From positions 1 to 64,000 of the forward strand of contig CM066287.1 in the NCBI GenBank assembly GCA_033816765.1: a stretch of 64,000 nt of DNA, written 5' to 3'. The notes below the pieces were generated by a model that saw only the letters and a program-made list of their open reading frames with translations, ran no database searches and was not told where the DNA came from. Shown here one piece after another: positions 7,507 through 17,734 of the stretch; position 1 is the first letter of the stretch; every line of letters starts with the position of its first letter. The stretch comes from Nothopassalora personata (Eukaryota; Ascomycota; Dothideomycetes; Mycosphaerellales; Mycosphaerellaceae). The position numbers and the translations under genes are program-made.

Positions 7507-9472
7507 TATTTATAAAGCAATATTTTATTTGTTAGGAGATAGTAGAGGAAAGCTTTTATTTATTAGCCTTAAGGGCTAGATTTATTTATAGTATTAAAAG
7601 TAAAAGAAAATAGAGAAGTAGACTGCCCTTGCTTATAACGGCTATTTTAACCTTTAGTCCTAACTAGATCCTAAGAACCTTACTAAGACCCGAAGCAAGT
7701 ATACCCTCTAGACTACTACTTGCTACTAGAACTACTAGAGCCTCTAAGACCCCTCTTATAGGAAGTCGAGTTAATTATAGTACCCTCCTAAAAGTCGTTA
7801 TTAGTACTAAGACGCTATAGAAACTAACGAATTAGGGTAGTAACCTTATCCTAAGAGAGGGAGTTAGAGAATAGGAGGCGGATCTTAAGTAGGACAGTTC
7901 TAGAACTATTACTAGGAGCTCTAGGGATACTTAGGCGCTAGTCTATATCGCTAGGGATAAGCTAGGTAGGTAGTATCTAAAGACTATATCTAGAGGTACT
8001 TATACTAGGAGAATATAGAACTATAGATAGAAAGCCCTTACGTAGAGGACTACTACGTATAATAGGAGGAGAGCAACTAGCTTATATACTACCCTAGAAG
8101 GCAGTACTAGTAGATCGAGTACAACCTATACCTAGCTACTAGTAGGTTCTAGATAGACTAGTAGTACTCTACTATAGGGTCCTTAGAGAGAAGAAGCTAT
8201 ACTTATCGTAGTAATTGTTAAGAGCGTAGTTAGTATAGTAGCACTTAAACTATCCTAGAATAGTATAGTAGCTAGTAAAGGGAAGGTTAAATCTCTCCTT
8301 ATAGCGGTTATATACGCTACCGAAGTACTAAATAAGATAGTCTATAGCGGAAGCCTATAAGGTAGGAAGGTATTTCTAACTACTATTAAGGTTTATAGTT
8401 ATAGTATTAGAGATACGACCTTAAGGATCGACTATTATATAATTGAAGTCCTAGGTAGCCGCGTTAATCTAACCCTAGTTTAGTAGATTAGTAATACTAC
8501 TCTTAGTAGTTAGAAGCTTCTTCTTATAGAAGGTAACCTTAAGGGATACTATAGTAAGCTATAAGGTTATATTCCTCTTAGTAATCTTACGCTTACTCTC
8601 GATAACCTACTTAACTAGTCTAAGTGCCTTAATAAGGGTCTTACGCTTAGAGAGCCTACTAGATATAGGTAGGCCCTTTCTACTATTACTAGGAGGACGC
8701 TTATTAGGATCGTTACCGTTACTAGAACTAGTTCTACTACTAAAGACATTACTAGTGCTACTAAACTAGTTTATAGGAGTCTACTTAATAATATCTACTA
8801 TAATACTACTTATATATTAGTAAATACCCTTAAAATACTATTATATATATAGCATACCTTACTAAAGCTTCTAGAAAAGCTTTAAGAATGTACGTATAGT
8901 AGTTATTAGTATATATAAGTATATATAGTAGTCTAGAAGGGGGTAAGAGAGGTATAAAGTAGTATAAAGCAGAGAGAGTTACTTAGTAAAGAACTAGCAT
9001 CTTTTATATATACCTATAAGGTCTATACGTTACTACCTAGCTATAAGAGCCTTCTTAAGCCGAGAGAACCTTCTATCTACTTCTAAAAGCGGAAAGATAA
9101 GGCCTAACTATGTCTAAAAGTAGGTCTATAAAGATCTCTTATATATATAGATCTAATAAGATAGCTATCCTTAGTATATGCCTACTTATAGCTAATCTAG
9201 TATCTAAAGCTAGTAAAGGTGTTTAAGACTAATATAGCAATATAGGTAATATTAAGTTAATTAGACTGCCTTTATAGTAGTTAGTCTAAAGGGGGAGTAT
9301 TATAAATTAGGTAACTAATAGCTGTATTAGTTAGGACTTAGCATACATATACTATATTACACTGTTTCTATAGCTAGATAGTTTCACACCCTATAGCAAT
9401 TCATAAGGGTTACTAATCTACCCTATCGTTTCAATCTAGAAGCTTGTACTCGTCAAATACCTATCTACAACA
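7507..9472 (+). mobile_element. RIP-like degraded LTR retroelement relic
   Basis: AT-rich sequence packed with stop codons in every frame, sharply different from both flanks. It is depleted in CpA/TpG and enriched in TpA: bases 7741-7800, for example, contain nine TpA and no CpA or TpG, the footprint of repeat-induced point mutation. On the plus strand it ends with a purine tract AAAGGGGGAG (9288-9297) followed by an LTR-like start, so it is the 3' part of an LTR element. No 5' LTR is seen; the relic stops at the gypsy LTR, consistent with the gypsy element having inserted into it. The original family could not be assigned. Confidence 0.8.
9298..9472 (+). repeat. 3' LTR of the degraded relic
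   Basis: Begins TATTATAAATTAGG directly after the purine tract and ends CTATCTACAACA. If the first TAT was TGT before a G-to-A change, the termini would be TGTT...AACA, a normal LTR pair. About 175 bp. Normal base composition resumes immediately to the right. Confidence 0.6.
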
Positions 9473-9656
9473 TCTCTGTGTAGCTCGACCAAATTTTGTA
9501 GTGAGGGGGGGTCGAAACATTCTACCCATAACACACAGGCTGCGTATTCAAGGGACGGCTAGAATTGTGTTGACTCTCATCCGGACACAAGCGAAACGAT
9601 CGTTCCTTGCCGACTTCGTCCCAGTAGAACTAAAGAAAGCCACGCAGGAACGCGCC

Positions 9657-10098
9657 ATGTCGTCCTCAACTTCCACGCTCCAAACAGTTCTTCTTTGCTT
9701 CCCTGGCGGTATGCGGAGTTCACTATTGACGTCTCGCTACAACACGCCATTCCCACGCGACCTCTACCTCGTGACCATATCCCGTCACAAGCACCTCTTG
9801 GAAGTACGTGGATCCGATCGAGGCAGCTTCGAAGACAATAGAAGTTGCGCCAGAGCAGAGGGCCTCGTATCTACTCCTACTACGACGCAACTCTAAATAA
9901 GGAGACTTCAGGATTCCAGGAGCACAACAACGTAATCTGGAAGGAGTATCGTTTGTGGAAGAATATAAAGAATGGGAATCTAAAGCAGCGTTGAGGAGCA
10001 CGGGCGTAGCCCGAGAGACTACACGGAAGCTCTGGCGCCAGTCGGGACCGCTGTTGCTGGATGGAGGGAGGATGGTTGAGGCGTTTGGAGCAGAGTGA
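9657..10098 (+). pseudogene. Broken small gene beside the TE cluster
   Basis: ATG at 9657 opens a frame (MSSSTSTLQTVLLCF... to SRHKHLLE), after which the protein-like sequence continues one frame over from about 9802 (KYVDPIEAASKTIEVAPEQ...). That frame contains one TAA at 9898-9900 and then continues (FRIPGAQQRNLEGVSFVEE...) to TGA at 10096. One frameshift plus one stop (CAA-to-TAA would suffice) suggests a dead gene. An unrecognised intron could explain the frame change but not easily the TAA. No family recognised. Confidence 0.35.
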
Positions 10099-10690
10099 TG
10101 TCAACGGTGAAGAGCGCGAACTGCGGGGGAAAGGGGGGGCAGGCTGAGCGGGAAGGGAAGCGGCGGTGAGCTGCCGTGGGACATGTGAAAGAGCATGAAC
10201 CTTGGCGGTGATGAGGTGGAGTCGTCAGAAGATGGTCTGTCTTGGCTCGGAAGACGGGTCTGCTCAGTCTTGCATTTACCTAGCGGAGAGGCGAGCAGCG
10301 AGTACGTGGTCATCCAATGTAGGAGGGCGTTGCTCGTGGTATGCTCTGTTTGGAAACATTCACTCCCACAGGTCAACATGCCAGCGTCAGAAACTCGCAA
10401 CTCATACTTGAGTCAGAGCCTTTGGCATCAGAGTTACACAGTACCACAAGCCGAGTGAGTTGCCATCGTTCATCATCTCGCCGTCACGGAAAGAACCTGC
10501 ACCATCATGATGTCCCCCATCCGCACTCTTGGGCCTTTTCTGACTCCCCATCCCCCTCGGCTACGTCTTCGCCGCAGGCAGCTTCGGAGTATCAACAGGC
10601 ATACGCTTCTACATCTAGCCGAAGACCTCCCTCTACGCAATCGACCTACGACACGCTCAAGAACGGAAGATTGCTAGGGTCCAGGCAGCT

Positions 10691-10879
10691 ATGACATCAG
10701 ACGAATTGCTAAGGTACCTCAGAGGCGTCGATAGGAAGTTGAGTAGAGTGCAAGACGCACTCGGTATTGTCGAGAAGAATGCGCTAGAACTAGAGGAGGC
10801 TCTAGCCGCATTCACGGCGGATGATGAGGTTACCCGGGGGCAGTTTTCAAAAGACAGGGAAACGCGTACGAGCGTATAA
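10691..10879 (+). CDS. Small hypothetical protein, helical
   Basis: 62-codon ORF starting MTSDELLRYLRGVDRKLS with heptad-like acidic and leucine-rich content in the middle (ALGIVEKNALELEEALAAF), predicted helical or coiled-coil. The same frame is open upstream from 10619 and, past one TAG at 10616-10618, back to 10544 with a glycine-rich hydrophobic stretch (LGYVFAAGSFGVSTG). The ORF may therefore be the 3' end of a larger gene that is either spliced or broken. No family recognised. Confidence 0.3.
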   Translation: MTSDELLRYLRGVDRKLSRVQDALGIVEKNALELEEALAAFTADDEVTRGQFSKDRETRTSV

Positions 10880-10965
10880 AGAATGGCTACGCCGCAGCGA
10901 CGCGAGTAGGTGTCGGTGGGAGGCTTAAGCATAGTCGATGGCGAGGGCTAGTCCAACTACTTCAC

Positions 10966-11444
10966 TCAGCCAGCGGAAGGTAGCTGCTCATTCCATTTGA
11001 CAAGGTCCAGTGAAGCCTTAGCGTAGTCATGAGCCGTGCGTCCACGTTTGTCCTCGGCAAGGGTATCCGCGCCAGCGCTGACTAGCGCTATCACGATATT
11101 GCCGTGGCCGCCCTTGTAGGCGTAGCGAAGAGGCGTTGCTCCAAGCTTGTCGCGTGAGTTGGTGGCGGCTGTTCGATCAACACTTGCCGCTAAGCACATT
11201 CGACAGTACTCGTTAGATCTCGTTCTGCTGCCAAGTGTAGAATGGTCTTGTGCTGCAAGGAGTCTTTCCATAGCGCCGTCTCTTCATCAATGAACGTCTG
11301 TCTGGTATCGCGGTACCAGATCTTGTGATCCGTGGGAAAAGACCTCGAATATGGAGTCAAAGTCGGGCTCGTCCATGACTGATTTTTGTTGCAGGAAGAC
11401 TCCTCCTCTCTTCTGGGAGCATTCGAGTATGGTGTTCTGTACAT
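10966..11444 (-). pseudogene. Ankyrin-repeat gene fragment with frameshift
   Basis: Two overlapping minus-strand frames together give a partial ankyrin-repeat series. The first (11444-11190) carries HKTILHLAAERDLTSTVE, the start of a repeat. The second (11271-10966) continues with DKLGATPLRYAYKGGHGNIV and then DKRGRTAHDYAKASL, the next repeats. The frames meet near 11200 without room for an intron, so a frameshift is the simplest reading. Ankyrin repeats are protein-interaction modules; in fungi such orphan fragments often come from NLR-like or heterokaryon-incompatibility-related genes. Confidence 0.55.
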
Positions 11445-11746
11445 GCATGCGCGGCCACTGTCTCTACGCTGGGCTAACCCGATGCGTTGGAAACAAGCTT
11501 GATACCAGACGTTGACCCTTCTGCTCGGCTAGTCTGTCCTAGCCAAGGAGGCTGGGCACGGGGAACGAGACAGCAAGGCTTTGCAGTGACTCAAGCCGGG
11601 AAGGAGCGAGCGACAAAGTGGAGGTCCAGGGGAAGGAGATTCTGGAAGGTCTCAGCACACGACGAGAACTCCTAGTATACATGCACGCGGACCATTGAAG
11701 GACTTCTCTCAGCTGCATCCGTTCTCGTCCCGTCCAGCCAGATGGC
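11445..11746. other. Intergenic, nothing recognised
   Basis: Only short unsupported frames. The left neighbour on the minus strand is the ankyrin fragment. Confidence 0.4.
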
Positions 11747-12595
11747 TCACCGTCCGCCCATCTCCTTATCCACAACCTCCTTCTTGACGACCTCGCCCTC
11801 CTTTACCACTTTCTTCTTCGGCACGAAGCCGAACATTCTCTCCACCGCCTCCCCCGGATCCTCCCTCTGGATAAACTTCTGCACATCCCTCTCCCAAAAC
11901 TGCATCTCCCTCTTCTTAGCCTCCCTCTCGATCCTCTCCCTCTCCCTCCCCACCCCCTTCAACCTCTTCTCCACCTCAACAAATGGAAACACCACCTTCT
12001 CCAGCATATGTCCACACCCACGATGATCGCTAACCTGGTTGAGATGCGTGATAATGTCTGGCAAGAGTTGTTCGACGTCGTCGAAAAAGTCATGTCGCCA
12101 GTCCGTCAAGGTCCAGCCTTTGCGCCCGAAGCGGAGAACTTCGAGAATGTGGGCGATGTCGTGCTCCATGCGGTCGAGAGCGTGGTCGGGGTTATGTTTG
12201 GCTTTCTCGACGACTTGGAGGAAGTGGGATTCGATCATGGCGCAGGCCCAGTGTGTTGTGCTGGTGTGGGCGGCATTGAGGATCTTGAAGGTGAGGCCGG
12301 CGCCGTGCTTGTGGTCGAGGCGGGAGTCGAAGAAGGGGTTCCCTGGGCTTGGACGGGGTTTCGAGATGGGCTAGTCGGCTTTGCGCTTTGTGCCTCGAGT
12401 GGCCTCGGATTCTGTGTATGTGGGCAGGGTCTCTGGAATGAGGGTGAATGTTGGCATTGCGAAGGTTGATGGGCGGAGAGGTCCTTCGAAAGACTTGGCG
12501 ACTGCCCTACCATCTGTGACAGAGAGTGAGGGGGGGAGTGATTCAAAGTCTTGCGGCGCCTCAGGCGCTGGCTGGTTGATGGTTGTGTGAGACAT
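11747..12595 (-). pseudogene. Unknown protein ORF interrupted by one TAG
   Basis: From ATG 12595 the frame runs 74 codons (MSHTTINQPAPEAPQDFE... to GTKRKAD), meets TAG at 12373-12371, then continues uninterrupted in the same frame for another 207 codons (PISKPRPSPGNPFFDSRLDH... to the TGA near 11747). The second part includes MIESHFLQVVEKAKHN, ILEVLRFGRKGWTLTDWRH and a charged helical end (RERERIEREAKKREMQFWE). No GT donor exists in the 110 bases before the TAG, so a small intron ending at this TAG is unlikely; CAG-to-TAG would restore one protein of about 282 aa. Alternatively, translation starts at ATG 12238 for a 163-aa product. No family recognised. Confidence 0.5.
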
Positions 12596-12854
12596 TCTGA
12601 TGAGGCGTTTTGATGACACCCTGGTCGTGCTGATGCGAGAACGCTTGTGTAGGCGATGGGGTCATCAAGCGAGAAGCGGCCTTGAAGATCGATGATTCGG
12701 AGGGATGCCACCGAAAAGGGTTTGATGCCGAGAAGTGTTATTGTGCGGCGCGTGTCCCTTTTCGTGCGACATCATTCACTCAATGACCCGCTTCTTCACT
12801 TCCACAGTGAATGCACGAACGGATCGATCCTCGACATTCACATGCCAGCGATCT

Positions 12855-14543
12855 TTAAGTCTTGTCGCTGTCACCAACATGATAGCCCTTGGCCACACCA
12901 CTTCGTCCCTCTTCCATGGCAGCGCCGCGAATCTTGCCCTCATCGTCACGTTCGTATGCAATCTCATAGTCACTCCCGAGGCCTGTCCATTCACGCTTCT
13001 CACGCAGGAACTGAGCTGCTGGCGACACCTGACCACCGATAGTGGCAACATCACCCTTCGCTCTCTGCACCAAGGCAGAAGAAGGCGTCGAGTACTTCGA
13101 GCTCCGGTCAGCACCTTCCGAAGCGATGGCAGCCTGCGCGCTTGGCTTCGGCCGTCCCATGGGTCTGCTATTGGAGACGTATCGTCCAGTACGTAAGTCA
13201 AACTCCGGAGGCTCATCGTCTGATGGGTCGTCCCAATTGCCCTCGCCTTCAGACAAGGCCGGGAGCTGCTCCTCAGGTGCGCTATCCCCATTGATATCTG
13301 CCTTTTGCTTGCCAAGCAGCTGACTGAAGTCGGCGATCCACTCACTACCCCAGACCCTCTCGTTGTCATCTGTCAGAGCTGTTTCGAGCTCAAAAGGTGT
13401 GATGATTGGACGATAGAAGTCCTTACTCTCAATCAAGCTACTCTCCCAGCATCCGATCACGACCCAGCCGCCAATCTCGGAGAAGTTGGCCACTTTCGCG
13501 GCATTGACTTTGCCCACCACGAAGACATAGCTCTTCTTGCCAGCGCGCGAGATGACGTCTTGACAGTGTTGTAAGGCTTCCATGTAGTTTGAGACGGATA
13601 GAGTGTTGATCAGAATGCCGAAGATCGATACAGTACTCAGCCTAGTGATCAGGGCATACCGCCTTCGGAGCAGCTGCGATGTGCTCGCTTCTAGTGCAGA
13701 GGATGCAGTGCTGGCCGCGTCGAAGATGTGCATTGCCTTTATCCTTGATGACAGAATCAGGAGGAGAGAGGTCGGCGGTGTGGCGACGTGGAAGACACTC
13801 CACTCTTTCAGCGTTTCGAGGTCGTCTTGCACTTGTGCTGGTACAGTCCTGTTGGGCAATGGCGATCGAGGATCCCGGATGATGGCCGTCTTGAACACAT
13901 TGGAATATCCTGCCTCGGCAAGGCGCAGCTGAAGGTCGTTTAGATGATGCGAGTAAGGGATGTCAGCCATGAGACAGATCTTGTCGTCCTTGTTTGGGTA
14001 GGTGGACTCGAAGCTCGCTATCGCCGCATTCAGGTGCAGAGACTTCTCCGTGAAGACGTAGATGACCGGCAGGCGGGCGGTAGCAGAGAGACACGAGCGA
14101 CCGTAGTGGACGACAAGCTCAGCATCGACATGCTCAGCGGCCACTTCGTCCACACAGCAGGCGCCATATGATGTGTCGCCGAGGATGCAGAGCTTCTCGT
14201 CGATGTCTTCCGGAGCATCGTCGAGTTTGGCCGTCACATGACGTCCAGCTTCCTCGTTGGGAACTTGGTCTGCTTTGCCACGCAGCTTCCCCCTCGCTTG
14301 CTTCAGACCGTCTCGCAGCGCCTCGAACACTCGTGGCGCATCGACGAGCATCTCATCCGGGAATTGCAGAGCGATTCGTTTCCAGCTTCCTGCGCGGATG
14401 TCGTCGATGGTTCGTCGGATCTCATATTGAACATACAGCTGTTCGTCGGAAAGTCGCTGTTCGCTCGGCTGGACGGGAATCGGGGTCGGGTCCTCTAGGA
14501 TATGCTCCGCGGGTGTCGATAGGATTGGCGCACTTTCTGCCAT
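12855..14543 (-). CDS. DPH2: Diphthamide biosynthesis protein 2
   Basis: 562-aa protein. Dph2 partners with Dph1 in the cytosolic [4Fe-4S] radical enzyme that transfers 3-amino-3-carboxypropyl from SAM to a histidine of eEF2, the first step of diphthamide synthesis. Family signatures visible: IALQFPDEMLVDAPRVFEAL near residue 60, ILGDTSYGACCVDEVAAEH with its cysteine near 130-140, VHYGRSCLSA, a middle domain with YVFVVGKVNAAKVANF and IGCWESSLIESKDF, and a C-terminal WTGLGSDYEIAY tail. Length matches fungal Dph2 proteins. The first in-frame ATG is at 14543 (MAESAPILS); the frame is open a few codons further but without ATG. Single exon; divergent from the KCH gene across about 1 kb. Confidence 0.95.
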   Translation of the reverse strand: MAESAPILSTPAEHILEDPTPIPVQPSEQRLSDEQLYVQYEIRRTIDDIRAGSWKRIALQFPDEMLVDAPRVFEALRDGLKQARGKLRGKADQVPNEEAGRHVTAKLDDAPEDIDEKLCILGDTSYGACCVDEVAAEHVDAELVVHYGRSCLSATARLPVIYVFTEKSLHLNAAIASFESTYPNKDDKICLMADIPYSHHLNDLQLRLAEAGYSNVFKTAIIRDPRSPLPNRTVPAQVQDDLETLKEWSVFHVATPPTSLLLILSSRIKAMHIFDAASTASSALEASTSQLLRRRYALITRLSTVSIFGILINTLSVSNYMEALQHCQDVISRAGKKSYVFVVGKVNAAKVANFSEIGGWVVIGCWESSLIESKDFYRPIITPFELETALTDDNERVWGSEWIADFSQLLGKQKADINGDSAPEEQLPALSEGEGNWDDPSDDEPPEFDLRTGRYVSNSRPMGRPKPSAQAAIASEGADRSSKYSTPSSALVQRAKGDVATIGGQVSPAAQFLREKREWTGLGSDYEIAYERDDEGKIRGAAMEEGRSGVAKGYHVGDSDKT

Positions 14544-14622
14544 ATTCACACGCAACGTGCGTGTCGTGTCAGTGGTGTGTCGTTTCGAAAATGTCTATCG
14601 TGCGTGAGGGGAGAAGCGAGGA

Positions 14623-14665
14623 TGACATATGTCGTCGAGGATGAGATATGTACGACATATGTCGT
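14623..14665. promoter_or_regulatory. Paired GACATATGTC palindromes
   Basis: GACATATGTC at 14623-14632 and again within ACGACATATGTCGT at 14652-14665. Two near-identical perfect palindromes 29 bp apart, about 80-120 bp upstream of the DPH2 ATG, look like binding sites for a dimeric regulator. The factor is unknown. Confidence 0.4.
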
Positions 14666-14961
14666 GGAGAATGGCACGTCGCTAGATGGGACTTGTGGCA
14701 TGGAAGGTGCAGTGCCGTCGAGCGATCACACAGCACGATCAAGATCACGTGCTCATTCTGCACCGTGTATTTATCGCTCAGGGTAGTGATGATGCGGTGG
14801 TGGTGGTGGTGGTGAATGATGTCGACGTGGATGATTCGATGCAGTAACCAGCGAAGCGACATCGACTCTTGGCCGTCGGATTGGTGGATGGACACATGTT
14901 TCATTCATCCCGGCGTGTATCGTGTGTTTCATCTCGGCATATGACGGCAGCGAGTGATGCA

Positions 14962-14999
14962 GAGGAGGAGGAGGAGGAGGAGGAGGAGGAGGAGGAGGA
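14962..14999. repeat. GAG trinucleotide microsatellite
   Basis: About twelve GAG units in the DPH2/KCH spacer. Confidence 0.9.
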
Positions 15000-15589
15000 T
15001 AGTTGTGGGAGGACAGTTCTAGGAGGACACTTTGACACTGTAGTTCTACGTAGCCGCTGCGACGGCTTGATCGGGCCCGCTGTGCATCAATAGAACTACA
15101 ATCAATATCCGGGACATGCGCCGATAATAGCAGACTACTGTAGTTGGAGCATTGTGCGACGGTGCTAGTGCTAGAACTACCCTAGAGCTGGCTACTTCTC
15201 CCGCGACTGGCTCTCCTGCCATCGCAACCTCCCATACACCCGACGCAGTGGTATACGCGCTCTGAGGCATGCCCACCGCCACCGCCGCCTTGTCCGGCGT
15301 AGAGATGCGACGTGCACATTCCCACGCCCGCCTCTGAGAGTCCGACGCCCCGCGATACACTCCTTCCACCACCACCACCACCATCGTTACCGGAAACGAT
15401 CACCGGGCACCCAACACACTCCGCGCAGTCTGCCGGTCGGACTGCCACTGCATCGCTCAGCCAGGAGCGCCCCCCACCATCGACCGGCGCACGTCGTCGC
15501 CTTGCCGGACTCGAGCGACGCGGTCGAGCACGTACGACCGAGTACACCACCCTCTTTTCACCGCCCCCACCCCCCCCCCCCCGGCCACC

Positions 15590-17734
15590 ATGGGCTGCTT
15601 CAGCGACCGAGAGAAGGGCCCGCCGGAAGATTCGGCCAAATGGGACTTCATCACGCTGTCCGACTTTCGCTGCACCTCGGCATGGACCGTGGTCGCCTAC
15701 GTCTGGCTGTGGATCCTGGCCATCATCGGCGTTGCCGTCTACGTCGTCGACACCTACACGGCCGTCAACTTGCTGGCCTTCGACGAATGGACCTCCCAGG
15801 TCCAGCCCAAGCTCGACTTCAAGTACAGCAAGTGGATCTTCGCCGTCTGTATCTTGCTGTCCTGGGCCCTCTTCTTCTACGAGCTGATCCGCGCCGTGCG
15901 CGTCATTCGACGGGGAGCCGTCGCCGAGAGCTTCCTCGACCCCTTGGCCGTCAACATCCAGAGCATGCGCCGCCGAGGCTTCAAGCGCTTCCTCGTCTTC
16001 ACCGAGCTCACCAGGAGCAAAAAAGGCGCCGACTATGTTGCCCTCTTCGTCTACTTCAACTTCAAGAGTGCCATCCGCATCATCCTCGCCGAGGGCCCCC
16101 GCCAAGCCGTCAACGCCATGACCCTCTACGCGCTCCTCACCGCCGAACTCATCGGAAACGACTCGCACGAACGAAGCAACTTCGACCAGTTCTGGTGGAA
16201 CGTCGAGCAGATTGCCAAAAAGGACGAGAGAGAGGCCGTCATCTACTTCACCATGCTGTTCACATTCGTCATCTATGTCTTCAGTGCCGTCTGCTTGATC
16301 CTCTCCGCCATCCTCTACATCTGCTTCCTGTGGCACTACATTCCCCAACGGGATGGAAGGCTCAGCGTCTACTGCAGGCGAAAGGTTGACCGGAGGTTGG
16401 CCAAGATTGTCGAGAACAAGGTCAAGGCCGCGATTGAGGAAGAGGAGCGTAGGACGCAAAAGGCAGAACGGAAGGCCGAGTTGAAGAGGCAGAAGACGGG
16501 CGGCATGTCTCCACCATTGGCTCCATTCCACCTGAAGAAACAACCGACGCTCCCTAGTCTCGACTCGCCGGAGCCGGAGAAAAAGAGCGACACTCTACCC
16601 GACTTCCCACTGGTCAGGCAAGACACTGCCAACACCACGACTACCCTACCCCCGTACTCGCGCAACGACAACTCGAGCATGTCGCGACAGCCGACGTTGC
16701 CGCAGATCGATACCGATGACCGAAGACCGGCGCCCACCCGGAACCCCACGCAGGGCTCGCAGTGGTCCGAGGCGCCCAGCTATCGATCAGAGGCACCGCT
16801 GCTGGCCAACGCAGGATATGGAGGCGGCGCCGACGACGGCCCTCTTCCTCCTGCAGCAATCACCCGACGAGACTCCAACGCGTCGTTCAACGTGCCTTTT
16901 CACAGACCGATGGACTCGCAGAGCTCGATGGGATCGGTGAGATCAGGGCAGGTCAGGCACTTCACACCTGGGCCGCCTGGCTCGCGAGCGCAGACTCCCG
17001 TATCTGCCAACCCATACGGACCAGGGCCGCAGAATGGTCCCATGTATCCTCGGCAACCACCTCGGCCACGCATCCCTCTACCAGTGAGGTCCAACACTGG
17101 CATGTCCTACGACCAGGACCCTAATACAGCTGCTACCTTCGCTTCGAACCAGAACGCATATGAATCGCATGGTCCCCCGGCACGTTCAAACACCGCAGAC
17201 GGCCATCGTCATCCACCACCACCACAGAACCAAGCCTCCTTCAGCGCACTTCACAGTCAGAACTCATTTAGCCGGCCGATGCCTCGCAAACCTTCTAACC
17301 AAAGCTTCACTCGCGCGTACACTCCCGCGACGGTACCGGAAGACCGAACAGCCCGCCCAGACAGCTACGAGATGCACCAGTCGCCGTCTCACTCACAGCC
17401 ACCTCCGCCACCCAAGGACACGGGCTATGTAGCCTTCAATCCATCGGCGCATGGCACAGCACCTGGACCGCAAAGGAACGTCACAGTGACGCACGGTGCT
17501 CCTGCAAGCGGCACAGGCGATTACTTCGGTCAGGTATCACGCGGCCTACCTCAGCGCAGCTTCACCGCCCCCCTCGCGCCAGTCGAACCACAACGCGCCA
17601 GTATTGGCGACATCCTCGACGGCTACGGCAGCTCCGTGAATGAAGGTGTTCAGAGACCACGGGCGCCACGCGACGGACCTCCACGAAGCAACGCGACTGC
17701 ATCTGGCGGTCATGGCCAGCGGCAGGCTTATTGA
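15590..17734 (+). CDS. KCH1: KCH-family low-affinity potassium transporter (Kch1/Prm6-like)
   Basis: 714-aa single-exon protein. The N-terminal 290 residues match the fungal KCH family, plasma-membrane proteins that admit potassium and sustain calcium influx during mating-pheromone or stress responses in yeast. Seen: the family-type start MGCFSDREK followed by WDFITLSDFRCTSAWTVVAY; membrane segments near residues 30-55, 83-102 and 217-252; conserved RRGFKRFLVFTELTRSKKGADY between them. The rest is a long disordered, Pro/Ser-rich cytoplasmic tail, longer than in yeast. The start has a perfect GCCACCATGG context right after a C homopolymer. Family call is firm; transport role is from family knowledge. 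Confidence 0.88.
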   Translation: MGCFSDREKGPPEDSAKWDFITLSDFRCTSAWTVVAYVWLWILAIIGVAVYVVDTYTAVNLLAFDEWTSQVQPKLDFKYSKWIFAVCILLSWALFFYELIRAVRVIRRGAVAESFLDPLAVNIQSMRRRGFKRFLVFTELTRSKKGADYVALFVYFNFKSAIRIILAEGPRQAVNAMTLYALLTAELIGNDSHERSNFDQFWWNVEQIAKKDEREAVIYFTMLFTFVIYVFSAVCLILSAILYICFLWHYIPQRDGRLSVYCRRKVDRRLAKIVENKVKAAIEEEERRTQKAERKAELKRQKTGGMSPPLAPFHLKKQPTLPSLDSPEPEKKSDTLPDFPLVRQDTANTTTTLPPYSRNDNSSMSRQPTLPQIDTDDRRPAPTRNPTQGSQWSEAPSYRSEAPLLANAGYGGGADDGPLPPAAITRRDSNASFNVPFHRPMDSQSSMGSVRSGQVRHFTPGPPGSRAQTPVSANPYGPGPQNGPMYPRQPPRPRIPLPVRSNTGMSYDQDPNTAATFASNQNAYESHGPPARSNTADGHRHPPPPQNQASFSALHSQNSFSRPMPRKPSNQSFTRAYTPATVPEDRTARPDSYEMHQSPSHSQPPPPPKDTGYVAFNPSAHGTAPGPQRNVTVTHGAPASGTGDYFGQVSRGLPQRSFTAPLAPVEPQRASIGDILDGYGSSVNEGVQRPRAPRDGPPRSNATASGGHGQRQAY

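Larger units (their letters stand above)
14544..15589. promoter_or_regulatory. Divergent DPH2/KCH promoter region
   Basis: Shared 1-kb upstream region. It holds two GACATATGTC palindromes near DPH2, the second extended to 14 bp ACGACATATGTCGT (14652-14665), a TGG-repeat at 14790-14813, a GAG-repeat at 14962-14999 and a run of C just before the KCH start. No gene of its own was recognised; long minus-strand frames here are antisense extensions. Confidence 0.5.

Noticed and set aside
10507..10618. ATG plus a hydrophobic LGYVFAAGSFGVSTG stretch read as one small membrane protein
   Set aside because: On checking phases, the ATG at 10507 and the hydrophobic stretch are in different frames; a TGA precedes the stretch at 10541.
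15182..16543. 453-codon minus-strand frame overlapping the KCH gene
   Set aside because: Antisense shadow of the KCH coding region extended into its promoter; Gly/Val/Asp-rich composition and no domain.
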